A stretch of DNA of 64,000 bases from Anarhynchus alexandrinus (taxonomy: Eukaryota; Chordata; Aves; Charadriiformes; Charadriidae). Location: contig VUYV01000074.1 of assembly GCA_008711295.1 (NCBI GenBank), forward strand, positions 3,452,797 through 3,516,796. The letters are read 5' to 3'. The notes under the pieces are model-generated. The model worked only from the letters and a program-made list of their open reading frames with translations, ran no database searches and was not told the DNA's origin. The position numbers were made by a program, and so were the translations under genes. Shown one piece after another: positions 24,741 through 37,200 of the stretch (position 1 is its first letter; each line of letters begins with the position of its first letter).

Positions 24741-27029
24741 GATTCATTGTCTTTATAGCAAATACAACATGCTTTGCTTAACTTCACAGGTACTGTAGTT
24801 CCAAAGGCTTGGCAGGCTGCCATTAGAGGTCACTGTAGCTCTTCATGTACTGGACATAAAAATCTACTCAGAATCACAGCTATCACTGCTTATCTTCCAG
24901 TTCAATGTATTTCATGGGTATTTGCATAGGAAAGAATGGGCTGGGGTTAAATGATACATAAGTTAGCTGAGATCACGTCTGGGGAAGGCACATGTTGAAT
25001 AAAGATCACCAGTCTCACGCTTGGTTTCCTTAGTGATACTACAAATAGCAAAAGCAAGCCAGAGAAGATTGCACGAGAGTGTTAAAACTGTGCTTCTCTC
25101 CGGTCATGAGGATGTGAATCTGTCCAGTTTGGCATGCAGGTGTAGTTTCAGAAAAGCATTAAACATGACCATGGAAGGAGAATAGCACAGATGGTCTAGC
25201 TACTGCTGAATCCCCTGAACTTGGAGCCTCTTAGTCTGGACGTACTCCTGTCTCTTCTGGATTTTGAGATAAACAGCAGAGTTTGTTGTGATTTGCATTT
25301 ACTACTATCGCGTAAGAGAAATGGGTAAATAATACTTTTGAAACTTTCCAGTAGGATATAGATATGGGGGAGTGAAACACGAAATATGCAATAAATGAAG
25401 CATGACTAGATGTGGTTGGTGCCATACAAATTCTACGTATTAAATAATCTAGGTCTTAAAGAGGTTACAGTACAGTGATAGGAGCAATTGTTGTTATGAT
25501 ACTATTTTTATCAGGTTTTGTTGACAGTAAACTGCAGTCGAAATTTCCTCTCTTTACTTGAGAATGCAAGACACGATTTCTATGAACACGTGCTCTTACT
25601 GTTTTGCATTGTAAGCAAGTATCTTGATTTAGGTACGTTTCTGTTCTGCTAGTATAGCCACTTAGGGATGGGGGGAATGACATGGAGTTGACAAAAATGG
25701 TAAAACAGTGACTTCAGATAATGGGAAGGCTGGCAAGTTTTCAGTTGTCTTTATGTCCATTTCATGGTGGTTACCCAGAAAAAGAAAGAAAAAAGAGAGA
25801 GAGAATTTAGCCACATAGGGAATTCGGGACAAAATAGATCATTCCCATAAAACATCCTTATTAAAACACCCCCAGTATTGGAGGATACTACCAAGCGCCT
25901 GGATGGGCTAGTGTGTACCATGTGGAGTAGTGCCAAGTTAGAGACCTGGGCTAGCTCTGAACAAACCATCGCACCTGTACCGCACAGCGTAGTATCACAT
26001 GGAGCCTGTAGCTCTGCCACGTTAGCCTGGCCCTGCAGTGGGCTGCCTCTCCGTGTCTTTCAGCAGTATTAATTTGCCCAAGTGGAATAGAGCACTGATG
26101 TGTTATTCCAGATTCAGGGGCATCTACTGTGGGACTGTGTAGCCCCACATGGATGTGCCCTCAACATGCTGGAGCATTTTTCTCTCTGATATTAATGAGT
26201 GGTGCTAAAGATCGTAGTGATCAGCAGAGACAAGTATGGAGAATAAAAGTGATGGAGCTTGTTTGGGTAAAAGCAAACAGCACGCGGTGAGCTGAACTAT
26301 GCAGAGCTAAGTGATAAAACTGGGATCTTCAAGAACAGATCCTGTATGCAGACCCCCAAGATGGGCACTGTCCATATGTCAGAGCAGAATGAGCCTGATT
26401 GTATCGCAATTTATAACAGCACAGAGGGGAGAGCAATGCTGTGCAGCACCACCCATGCCCCAAGCTGATCTGTCACTTACATCACACCACTCATGTTCTG
26501 TGAGCTCTTTGCAGTTCCTCGTGGTTTCTTCTTGGTGGACATGTTCATCATCTCTTTGTTGTGAGACTAATGAACCTATTACAGAAATTCTGACAATGAT
26601 TTGGGAAAATCAATGAAGTAAAGAAAAGCTGCTAGCACTTAGTATGCTTTGCAAGCGCACTAGCTTGGAAGGTCATTGCTAACAGAAGGAATGATTTTCC
26701 TCCTGTCGGTGGTCTGGCTGGAAGCTGTTAATGTCATGCAGCCCTGTGCTGGCCTCAGAGAAATGAGTGGTGTGAAACCTGCCAAGTTTTATTCAAAGGG
26801 TTGGTGTCTATATCAGAAACCTTGCCACCCCAGTGTCCTCATGGGAAGTAATGAAAAAAGAGTGGGAAAAGGATTTTTAGACAATCATTGATGTGTTTTT
26901 AGCAAATTCTCATTTTTTAAATGAAGTGAAACATCAGCGGTGCAGCCTTGGATGTTCAAACATTGGTGGTCACAGGGTGGCTGTACTCTGCCAATGCAAA
27001 TAGAGCCCAGGTGTGTTAGGCGGGTGACC

Positions 27030-27130
27030 TGTGGAGATAGGGAGATTTTAATGCCACTGTACAAGGTACTGGTAAGATATCTGGAAATGGAGCTGCAGTG
27101 CACAGCAGAAAGGCTCTGGAAGTTATCTGG
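27030..27130 (+). mobile_element. Possible ancient CR1/L3 ORF2 relic
   Basis: The plus-strand frame here reads REILMPLYKVLVRYLE. This resembles [17 protein letters not shown] in the ORF2 C-terminal half of the young CR1 at 49.9-51.3 kb. After about 30 codons the similarity is lost. The alignment is short, so the call is tentative. Confidence 0.45.
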
Positions 27131-27539
27131 AGTCCAGGCTGGCAGTGTTTGGGATGGGGAATTAGTGGGACAGGAAAGGATAATGAAGGAAGACAGATCT
27201 CAAAATGAACCCAGGGCAGAACAAGAACTGATGCTGGCTGGGTACAGTGGGGCGAGGAGACAGTGGGGACAACAGCTCCTTCCACATAATCTGATCCGTA
27301 TTCTTGAGCGACCAACTAGGCAGAGTGGAGAGCAGGGCAGAGCCGGCTGGGTGAGAAGAGCGATCCTGTGGTGAAGAGCTTGAGGAACAGGAATTGGGCC
27401 AGAACCAAGGTAAAGGTAAGACTGAGCGGGTGTAGAAGAGCATCATTACAGGGACAGGAGGAGTAGAAGCATGTTTGAGATCCCTGTGGTGTAAATCATT
27501 GATGATTAGTAATGCTGTTAGTGCCAAAAGGCATTTGCC

Positions 27540-27588
27540 AGGTTGGGTCTTTCCATCCTGTGTTCTCTATGATGCTATGATAAATACC
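27540..27588 (+). mobile_element. Possible CR1 3'-end stub
   Basis: CAGGTTGGGTCTTTCCATCC followed by TCTATGATGCTATGATA resembles the CR1 terminus (CCTTCCAACC ... ATTCTATGATTCTATGAT). It is short and decayed. Confidence 0.35.
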
Positions 27589-29060
27589 ACTGCCTTGATC
27601 AAAGTGGGAAGTCAGCTTGGGCAGGGTAAGAAGCATGAGAGGATGAGAACAAAAATAGGAGGTGTGCAGTTCTCAGCCAGCCTGCTCTGGAGATGACAGC
27701 CTGTACAGAGTGACTGCCCTGTGTGAGGCTGGTGGAGGTCTTTTTGGGCTCGGAGGGGTCAGTTCTGTAGGTCTGAGCAAACAGCTTGGACTGTAAGTGG
27801 AAGCAACCTCACACAGTACCTAGGAAAATCTTAACAGGACATACCCATGCCATGTCGTTCAGAGTGCTGCTCGGCTTCTCCTCTTCACTCGCGGTGCCTT
27901 TGAACATGCCCCAGAGCCTTTGGCAGAAGAGCTGAGAGATACTGCAGGAATGCCTGAAGGGGTGTCCTGCCAGGCTCTGTGATGGACTCCTGCCAACCCA
28001 GAGAAACGAGGGACAAGAGAGCCACGGAGGTCAGAACTGGGCTGAGCAGCTACGTCCTCTTAGACTGTAAAATCAGGACAATTTCCCCAGAACCCTCCAA
28101 CTCAGCATCGTGTTTGGATAGTCTGCTGGGCTTCCTGTACACCCGTGTATTCTCACTGAGCATCTTGAAAGCATTTTGGCCAGCACCACAGGTAAAAGTT
28201 CCCTTCTGTTACTAATATTCTTTTTCCTGCATTTTAATTTAATTTCCCCTATCATTCCTTCTTTTTCCACTGCACAGTTCCCCTTGAAAGCTAAGATTGC
28301 ACAAACGGATGTATATTCTTTCTCCCCAAGTGCATGTAGCCTTTTCTCTGCTGTTTGAAGAAATTAACATTTGGGCTGAGGTACACCTGCAATTCCCATT
28401 AATGTAACAGTGAAACCGACTCACTGGTAGGGAGAAAGAAGCTCTGAACTCCCTTCCTCTGACAACAGATCTCAGGGGAGGAAGAGAAAAAGACCCAGAA
28501 GATGGTAGGGAAGTCTGCTTTCGAAGTAATGGCTATACATAGGGTTTGCTGGCAGCTGATGGAGCCTGCATGTCTGAATCCTGCTCGTGTGCTTAAGCCC
28601 AGCCTTGCCAATAGGTGCTTTGATTCTTGCTAGGGTATTTAATCCTCTACTGGTGTCATCCAGTGTGTGACCATCCATATGTGACCCAGATGGATGAGCT
28701 AAAAACTTCTTCAAATCAAATTGTGTATGTTGAAGCTGTATACAGTGGAGGAAAAGGAAAAATGAGGCGATGCCTTCTTTGGAGCTCAGTTCTTATGTTG
28801 AGTGTCAGGAGGCCAGCAAGCAACTTCTGCTATGGTTGTTTATGTCCTGCTTATCCATGTAGGGTATTTTGTATCTTACCCAACAGTTGCAGTTTACGAT
28901 TTCAGTGTGGACAGAAATATGTTACATACCAGTGAAGTCTAAAGCAAAGAGGAGGCACACAAGATGAACAGTGAGCAAAGGGGAGTTTGCTGCTTACTAG
29001 TGCAATGCTAAAGTATAATTCTGGTCCCCCAACCAAGTAAAACAAATTAAATTATGACGC

Positions 29061-29120
29061 AGAATCACAGAATGGTCAGGGTTGGAAGGGACTTCTGGAG
29101 ATCATCTAGTCCAACCCCTG
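29061..29120 (-). mobile_element. CR1 LINE 3'-end stub
   Basis: About 60 bases of the CR1 3' terminus in antisense, including AGAATCACAGAATGG, GGTTGGAAGGGACTTC and GAGATCATCTAGTCCAACCCC. The element is truncated to its last 60 bases and followed by a 12-base A run at 29121-29132. This is the usual extreme 5' truncation of CR1. Confidence 0.85.
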
Positions 29121-29235
29121 AAAAAAAAAAAAGCGCTGTGCGTGAAGAGCAATTAAAAAAATAATAAAAGTTTTAAACAGATTAAGTACCACATTCCAGT
29201 CAAATTATTCTTAGCAAAGTGAGTGAAGTTATTTA

Positions 29236-29426
29236 TTAAGAATAGCGTTCGTGAGGAAATAACTTCTCTATTTTTTCCTCATCTATCTGTTCTTTCCTAG
29301 TATACTTACTGTTTGCCAAATCATTTGGACAAGCACATATGTAGCATGCTTCTGTTTTTGTTCGTGCAAGCTGCTCCTCATTTGATGTTTGTGGCACATC
29401 CAGATAATAGAGTATTTTCCTTCTTT
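29236..29426 (-). CDS. Candidate terminal exon, unknown product
   Basis: This minus-strand frame lacks an ATG. It is stop-free from 29466 down to a TAA at 29236-29238 (76 codons). A good acceptor (CCACTCCTTCCAG) would start the exon at 29426. The encoded tail is rich in Lys and Glu, with a cysteine cluster CYICAC near its centre and the end KLFPHERYS. AATAAA overlaps the stop codon. The donor at 31343 of the open segment to the right would join it in the correct phase. No family is recognised. A second minus-strand frame is also open here, which weakens the case. Confidence 0.2.
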
Positions 29427-29819
29427 CTGGAAGGAGTGGCTGAAGTGTTGTGAAACTGGGGCACAGTCAGTAAGGTTTACAGAAGTACATATTAATTTGG
29501 ATGAAGAATAAGACAAAGTCTCCAAAGAAGACCATGGGTTCCAAGTGTTTTGCATACTGTGTCCTGTTCATAGATCAAGCTCTGAAAAGTCATTAGGAAC
29601 AACAGGAGGTGGGGAAAAGATGCACCTACTGTGCTATGCAATGCTCATCTAAACTTTGCCTTCCAGTAAGTCTGTGTCGTCCTGTTCTCTAACAGGATTG
29701 TGAAAACCCATCTGGTTTCTAGCTATCTGGCCAGCTCTGGTTACTAAAGATAAAACCAGTGTATAGGACAATATCTGTCTTATCTGAGTGGTGGATTTAT
29801 TTTGCTTTGGGTACTACAG

Positions 29820-29868
29820 GAGCTAATTCATGAGGAAAATATGGAAGAGTTAAAAAAGGACATGGCAG
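29820..29868 (+). CDS. Candidate 49-nt microexon, unknown gene
   Basis: A 49-base segment lies between a plausible acceptor (TTTTGCTTTGGGTACTACAG) and a consensus donor (GCAG|GTAAGTG). One frame reads ELIHEENMEELKKDMA, a charged, helix-like sequence typical of coiled-coil proteins, with one base left over. No neighbouring exon was found on this strand. Isolated acceptor-donor pairs this close arise by chance in 64 kb, so this is a lead only. Confidence 0.22.
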
Positions 29869-30782
29869 GTAAGTGATTACAAAGTGGCCTTAGAGAGTCT
29901 TTTGCAAGGACATGTGAATTTTCAGACAGTCCTCCTATGCTATCTCACGTCTTGTTCTGAGAGCATGAGGGCTGCATGTTTCCTTTCAGTCCCTTGTGAG
30001 GTATCTCATGGTAATGAGATTCCATTTGGGAGCTTATCTCTTTCAGCCTTGGTTTCTCCTGAACCTTTGTGTGATTACTACCTATTAGCATCTGTAATGT
30101 CCTCCTCTTGCTTTAGCCCTTCCTCTCAGACCTCTGCTGCTGATGGTGCCTCATGATTATTATATAAAAGGGTTTTGTTCTCCACACTTCTCAATGGTGA
30201 AGGCCTGTGTGATTCAAAATACTCTCCTGAGTCGCCTCTCTGTATGCAGCTGGTAGATAGTGCTGCCTCTTTGCCAGGTGGACCAGATCAGCACCTTTCA
30301 CATCACACCCCACGTTCTCAGCTGTTTTCAAAGGATGGTTCTTGGTGCTTTGTGCTGGCACTTCAGCTGAGTATTGAGTTCAAGACACTCTTGCACATCT
30401 TCTTGGTAGGCAGCAGCTTCGGGGATCGGCTCCTGCAGCACTTACCGTCTTCTGGGCAGAATTCCAGTCATATCTGCAAGATAGTCTTCACTGTGTCGGG
30501 CAACCAGAGGATTTTTCTTTGAAGGATAGGTAGGAAGATATTGAACCAATACAGTCTTTGTGATTGTTTTATATGATGTGTATTCATGTAGTTTGAATTT
30601 CAGTATCTCAGCAATTCATCTGAAAATTGGAAGTAGGCAGAAAGAGCAGAGGAGGCTGTGGCATTGAAAGGAAAAAATGCAGAACAGAATTTCAGCCTGC
30701 AAGATAGCTGGATTCAAAGTGTGTTTTTCTTTTTTTCTTTCTTTAGAATAGGAAATGAATCCCAGATTCCAAACCGTATTCC

Positions 30783-30845
30783 TCATATAAATCAGCAGTA
30801 GCTGTTAAAGCTGAATGGGTGTAAACAGGAGCAAAACTGGTCCTT
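30783..30845. repeat. Possible ancient palindromic repeat fragment
   Basis: The segment with 'ataaatcagcagtagc' followed by 'gaatgggtgtaaacaggagcaaaactgg' resembles the part of the old bird/reptile repeat containing GGTGTAAATCAG. Weak. Confidence 0.3.
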
Positions 30846-31343
30846 CAAAGTTCAACAGGAGTTGTGGCTAGTGAGTTTGTGAAAAGTCAGGCTTCCTGAT
30901 ATATCAAATCGCTGCTGACTGTTGCATCCCTCTCAGTTTCAGGGATTGACACCACAGCACAGTCCAGGTCTGCAGTTCGTAAGGCAGGGTGTTTGCAGAT
31001 CCCAGTAAGCCAGAAAGCAGGATCTGCAAGGAGAACAGAAAAAAAGAACTGAGAACCAAAAATAAATCTCATAGTCCAGCTGGCAAATATTCCCAGGCCA
31101 CAATTGTCTTTGGCACCCCTCCACCCCCCAAGGTCTCCAATGGTTCTGAGGCCCCCACCACAAGAAAATCAAGGGTTTAAAAATACAATAATTAAAGAAA
31201 ATCTTGATGTCATTTGGGTTTGGGAGTATTTGGAAGTTAGTGTTGTGTGAGTGTGTTTGCACATGTGCGCTCTGTTTTGTTGGAGTCTGAACTGTTCAAT
31301 TACTGAAATCATCTGCCCTGGGGCAGAGCAAGGGTATTCTCAC

Positions 31344-31515
31344 CTACATCTCCTCCCTCTGAGAATCTGGGAACTGGTGGGATGAAATGGCGCTTTTTGT
31401 GGGAGAACAGCTCAGGTGGCAAATCCCTCTCCTTGCTTTGTGCCAGCTCCACCCTGCAGACCTGCAGGGTTCTGGTATAAAGCTGGTGATTCCTCTGAAG
31501 GGGTGAATAAAACAT
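31344..31515 (-). CDS. Candidate first coding exon, unknown product
   Basis: A minus-strand frame starts with ATG at 31515 and is open through a good donor (GATGTAG|GTGAGAAT) after 31344, giving 57 codons plus one base. The product is basic and rich in Pro, Arg and Lys (for example ELFSHKKRHFIPPVPRF), with no recognised domain. An internal acceptor (ACCCTGCAG) at 31461 would make it an internal exon instead. Joined to the candidate at 29236-29426 across a 1917-base intron it gives an in-phase frame of 120 codons. The ATG context is poor. This may be chance. Confidence 0.2.
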
Positions 31516-34069
31516 GGACTATGTTCAGCTTCATGTCATGACGCCGTCAGTTTGACCCAAGTGAAGTTGCCTGTGGTTGCCTCAAATGTTCTGTATATAG
31601 GAGCAGAGAGGTAATGGGGAGAGCTGTGTCTGTATGTATCATAATTTTGGGACCAAACCTAGACAATATGCTTACCGGAGCCTCACCTACGAGAACAGGA
31701 GAGAGCACGTACAACAGGATCGTTGATGTGATCTATTGGCGATCGAGTCTCATCTGCAGTAAGGATCTGTTCCCTCTCGGTTCTATTTGCATCCATTATA
31801 GACAAAACAGTATTGCCCCTACCTCCCCATCCTTTCCAGATTGGTTGGGGCAAGCAGTTAAACTGAATTTGCTCTCATTTTTGGGTTTCCAGAAGGTGCC
31901 TAGAATGGACTGTCCAAGCAAATAACAGATTTCATCCCTTCTCTTTGGGGGGTACAGGACTGCCCAATACAGTGAAATGTGATACTGTTGTGATTGCTGC
32001 ATTTATTTCAAGAAAGGTGACTCCAAAGTGGTTGAGTTGAAGGCTGCTCCTTATAACCTTAGCTGGTTAGAGTTTAGGATGGGGCAAATTAAGTATGCAG
32101 AAATTAAAATGATGATACAGGACAAAAACGTACTCCCCCTCCCTCCCTTGTCAGGGAGAGAATTTGCCTTAGACTTCTCTAGCGTTGATTTCAAACAAAG
32201 TATTCAAAACCTGATCTTCCCTGGCAGCAGCCTGCCAGCCCTCCTCTGCATACCTTATTCTGGAAGAATATGTCTAGTTCAGCAGTAATCTATTTGGCTT
32301 CCTTGGAAAGGTATTGAGAGTAAAGCTGAAACAGCTAATTCTTTTGTACTAATTATTTTGAACTAATTCTACTGTTTTAGATACTGATGATATAGATTCA
32401 GGGTACCTGACAGTTTATAACGAGCTAATTAAGAAGTATCAGCTAAGACAGTTCAGTTTTCTTAAAATGTGTCATTTATGATAGTTTTCTCCCAGTTTTG
32501 TAACAATTGCTTTCTTATCACTGTATGAAGCCTCGTGCCTTACTCACCCTCCCAAAACTGACTAAGGAGGATTTTCAAAGGCGTCTTTTCAAAAGAAAGG
32601 AGACAGAAACCATCTCTGAGGAGTGACAAGGTACAGAAAATTTCTACCCTAAAAAGGAAAGTTTCAGAAACGAGTGTCACAAAGCAGGATTATTACAATG
32701 GACATTGCTTTTCACTCTTATCAGGGTTTGCTCACAATAAACTCTTTATTCTCCATGTTCCATGGCCAAGTGGTGGTGGTGCTCACTGGTGTATATGCTG
32801 GAATCAAATAGTTGAGCATGCATTGGGAAGGCAGAGCTCTGCGCAGCTAACCCCTGGCTGAACCATCAGTGTTTCTGCACTGAGTGAGTGAGGGGACTGG
32901 AGAAGAGGTAAGTTCTATCCAATATGCAGTTCCTCTTTCTTTCCTCCATTGCAAGTGATGTATAGATGGGACCAGAATCCTCAATTCTTTCATCTTTTGC
33001 TTGTATAAGCTTTCAAACTTTCTTGCTGCTTTCTTTTCAATGATAATAGCAGTCACCTGCTGCTAGTTTAGAAAAGCCTTACAGCATCTAATGGCTGATA
33101 AAAGCCCAAGTAAGGCCGGGTCTTGGGGAATAAAGCTGGAGCCTGAGCTCCCCATTTCTCTGCTTCCTGAAGAGGAGGTGGCCAAAGCTGCAGTCTTGTT
33201 CTCTGGGAGCAATACTCAGACGTCAAAGGGCAGGGAGGAGAGTGAGTGGCTGTAACCCTTCCTGCAGAGAAGCCATGCTCCCTGCTCCAGTGAGGTGTAG
33301 CTCCCAGACCATTGCCTTAGATGTTGCATAGTGCTGGCACATGACATCTGGATCGACCTCGGAGCAGGTGGTGGAACAGGCAGCAAAGGTGCACACCAGG
33401 AACCCCGGTGTACAGTCTGGAAGTCAGCCAGCATCCTACCAAGTGGTCAGGATTAGAGTTTTGTGTCTCGCACGAAGTGAGTATTTATTTCCTTTGTGAT
33501 GCTCACTTCAGCATCACGTGAGGGCAAGGTGACCAGGTCTTTAATCTGCCATCTTACTGCTGGAAACCTCACTCTGCCTCCTCACCCTGAGCCCTGCTTA
33601 GCTGCTGCGAGCTGGCAGGATCCCGCAGCACATCCGTCAGCCGAAAATGACAGAAGAGGTAACTGAGCACAGTGGAGTCTCTTGTGGGTGGTACAGATGG
33701 GGACGAGCCGTTGTCTCCCGTGGCCATGGGGAGCTGCCGGGCTGCTGTAGAAGACCTCTGGGAGAACGAATTCAGCCTTTGTTGCTGCTAATGGTTACAA
33801 GCAACTGATCTCTCTGTGGAAGTGCCGTAAATGAGGAAGAGTAATTTTGCTATTAAAAATACTAAAATCTTCCATATGGAAGAAAGAGGGTTTTTTTTTT
33901 TTGTTTTTAATTGCTATTTATTTTTCTCATTGTGCCCTAAATATACATAGCACTGTCCAGCTGGCTGAACCACAGAGCAGAATGAAATATCTGCCCCATC
34001 TATAAAGGCACAAACCTATAAAGTGCAGATGACAGACTGAAGTCTCAAATCTTTGCTCTGTTCACATAT
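31516..34069. other. Unique non-coding stretch
   Basis: No gene is recognised. Includes a short perfect hairpin at 33496-33517 (GTGATGCT-cacttc-AGCATCAC) and a T run at 33891-33902. Confidence 0.5.
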
Positions 34070-34122
34070 ATGGAAGTTTTACCGTTGGCTTCATTGAGAC
34101 CAGAACCAGGATTTGGCTTTCA
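34070..34122. repeat. Ancient amniote palindromic repeat, copy 2
   Basis: GGAAGTTTTACCGTTGGCTTCA followed by 'ttgagaccag...ccaggatttggc' parallels the copy at 14660-14712. It matches the dispersed repeat with the CCATTGACTTCAATGG centre. Confidence 0.5.
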
Positions 34123-34147
34123 TGAAAGGAGCGTTAGCCAAATGAAC

Positions 34148-34268
34148 ACAAGCACATGAGTCAGACGTTCTGGGTTGATCCCTGCTGTTCCCACTGTTCG
34201 GCCAGTTTCTTCTCTGTTCTCTGCCTCAGTTTCCCCTATCTATCGGTGCATAATAGACTGAGGATGTC
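34148..34268 (+). repeat. MIR-like SINE relic
   Basis: TGAGTCAGACGTTCTGGGTTGA, then a decayed core, then TCTGCCTCAGTTTCCCCTATC and 'ggtgcataatagac' occur in MIR order. It directly follows the palindromic repeat at 34070-34122. Confidence 0.65.
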
Positions 34269-37200
34269 TCAATTATTAAGTTAATTACATTAATAAAACT
34301 CACCTTACATCTACTACTGGTTTTGTAAGAGGCTTTTGAAACTTCACTAGAGGTGCACTTTTGCTGGCATAAAACCTGTTTGTATCACAAGGATTATCAG
34401 CTCTGCCCATGAGCTCTCTGCTCATTCCCAACAGCTGTATTTACAAAAAGACTGCAGCATCTTTTAAACTGTAGGTGTTCAGGTACAAAGAAGCCACACT
34501 CACTGCTTTGAATAGGTGTCTGATTTTTCTAGAAAAGGGATGAGAGCAAGGAGCTTTCCATTTCCCCCATGGATTGTTGCTTGGGTTTGAGAGGTGTCCA
34601 GCTACAGAAGCTCTGCAGACACAGCTCCAAATAAGACGGAGTCACCACTGTGGGGATATATGTGGTTAGTACCGGCACCGTTGTGACCATCTAAGGACTT
34701 AAATGCATATGCATGGCTTACTAGATAAAGCAAAGTGGGAGAAGCCACTCGGTGGATATAACTTGGTGTTATTTTTGGATGATCCCAGCTTCTTTCTCAA
34801 ATGCCATCTTTGTGCTTAGTGGATGGTTTATCTGACTGTATTGCCGTGGTTAGAGTGCAATGCATAGGACAGCATAGTTTGTGTTAATAATAATAATTAA
34901 TAAGAGGCCAGTACAGTAGCAATTTTTGTCCCTTGATTCAAACACAGCATCTCTACCGTTAAGATAGAAGGGTTTGTTCTGGACTCCAGAAGCTTTGTGT
35001 CACTTTTCAAAAGCTTTATTTTCTTATTTTTTTAGCTTTATTATTTCAAGATCCTAAGGTCTCCTGCCAGGCTTAAATTATCTTTTTTATATTTATTTGG
35101 CTTCCCGTTGAAACCATCCATTCATCCAGTTTCCATAAAACCCCTAATAACTATTTTAAAGTTTTTGTTCTTGGCTCTTTCCAAACCTATAAATACTGGT
35201 TTGAAAACCCAAGCTGAATTCTGTGCAGATAATCCTCTCTAACACCCCTTCTCCCCTGGTTATAAGTGGGACCTTCAGTGTTTTCCTTCCCGGCACTTGT
35301 CAGTTATCAGTGGTCCATATGCCTCTTCTTTTGGGGGGAAAAAAAGTAGTCATGGCATATGAGCAACCTGACAGATGATGTCTCAGAGACATGATGGTTG
35401 CAATAACAAAGGAAAATAGCAGCAGGTAAATTAGTTAAAACACAGTTGCACTCCAAATGTGTCTTTTCTGCCATAGTGTAATCCCATATTTAGCACATGC
35501 CTGCGTCGCAGTGAGCACCCCTGAGCAGGTGGTTATTCTTGTCAACAGCTCTCAGCTTCTGTGTGGCAAACACAAACCAAGCCCAGCCCTCACCGGTGAG
35601 TGCTGCCAGTGCATAGGGAAAGCCCTGAGAGACTCACAACTTGCCCCAAGAGATCTGCCAGCTTGTGAAATGTTCGGGTGTTCTGGTGAGAGGAGAAAGC
35701 ATAGCCGTGCCCCGAGGGGGCTGACCCGTGCTGCTGTGTAGCTTGAGAGTGTGGAGGATAAAGCAGAGAAGTTCCAGCAGAACATCAGTGCCTTGGGGAG
35801 ATGTGTTGTTTAAAGATCTAGTTTTCGGATGAGAAGCCAGCCCTGATGTCTTTTTCCTGAGAGTAAGACTTGCCACTGATATCTAAGATGTCATCTGCTT
35901 ATTATGGGAAAGTTTTATTGTTCTTGTCAAAAAGCAGACCCTTCTATGCAAAGCTTATCCCTAGGAAGTTTCTCACTATGCTTGTACCAGTGGTGGTATG
36001 GAGCTAAATCAGGATGCAGAGAAATCACGTGGACTTCACACCAAGCCTGTCAGGAGAGGATGGGGTTCAGTCTCTTTTCTTTTCTTTGTGTTGTGTTGGC
36101 TCCCCATTGCATTGTGTAGGTCCTGGGATGCTGGGTCCTGGTGGCAGTGGAATTGCCTTCTCCCAGCTTGTGCAGCCATGGGCACTAGATTTGTTGCAGC
36201 TAACCAGAGGCATCTCTTCACTCCACAAGTGCCCCAAGTAAAGCAAAGTGAATCCAGGATCAAATGTCTATCTCATGTCCTTCACAGATGCTCAAACCAA
36301 CTGGTGTCACAAGCGAGAGGCCAGACCTAGAGCTAGTGAACTCAACAGAAAAAAACCCACCCTATGTCCTCAGAAACTTTGGATCCTCACCAGAGACAAA
36401 AGCAAATCTTCCAATATACTTTTTCAACGTAGAGACACTGAGTGGGGCCTCTGGCCAACATCTGAAAAAGCGGGGCCTAAAATTAGGCCCCTAAAATACC
36501 AAGAGCAGTGAGTGGTTCCAACTGATACCAAGTTAGGAAAAAGGGCCTGAAATAAACAGATTCCTCAGTAACCAAGATCCTGTTTTTGAGACAAGTGTTC
36601 ATTCTCACAAATCAAAACAACAAGAAACCAAAAAGAAAAAAGAATGAAAACATCAAATCAAATCCCAGCAACCCGATGATACTGTCAGCCAAAGCATGTC
36701 TTACTAGAATGTTTTCCAAAATTCCTCAGGGAGTACCAGTGAGCCATGAAGAGGATATTGCTCTTTTCTGAAGTATTAGATTGGGTTTTTTTGGAACACA
36801 CCACATTTATTCATGTGACAAATCTGTTCTTCTGTTAGGTCATGTATTTGTTGTATGGTTCTTTTGTCCCTTGTGAGGTTTCTTTCTTTTCCAGGCTTAT
36901 GCTATAAGATATTTGTATTTTTTAAAATCATTTTTCTTGTCATCTTTTTGGCTTTGTGATGGACAGTATGATTATTTGTCTTATTTGGCAGGTAAAGTGA
37001 GGAAGCAATTAGCAGCAATAAATACTCTGTCAAGAGGATAAGATTGATGTCCAAGGGCTATCTCGCTTTGATAGGTGTGTGTACACATTGTTCAGTGCAA
37101 TCCTGTTCCCTGGATGAAATTGTTGGGAGTACTGAAATATGAATGTCAGGAAATATTAATAGGAATGACAGCAATCCTGAGAACATCTCTAATTTCTTTA

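Larger units (their letters stand above)
24741..29060. other. Mostly unique stretch
   Basis: No gene is recognised. The 144-codon frame at 26940-27374 contains a piece that looks like decayed CR1 ORF2 (see 27030-27130), so it is not a gene. A possible CR1 3' stub lies near 27.56 kb. Confidence 0.5.

Noticed and set aside
26940..27374. 144-codon plus-strand frame as a gene
   Set aside because: Part of it reads as decayed CR1 ORF2 (REILMPLYKVLVRYLE), so it is a relic rather than a gene.
33496..33517. Hairpin as a microRNA precursor or terminator
   Set aside because: Only an 8-bp stem with a 6-base loop; far too short for a microRNA precursor and without context.
35549..35595. 47-nt segment between TTGTCAACAG and G|GTGAGT
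   Set aside because: All three frames are open and none is protein-like; no other exon nearby.
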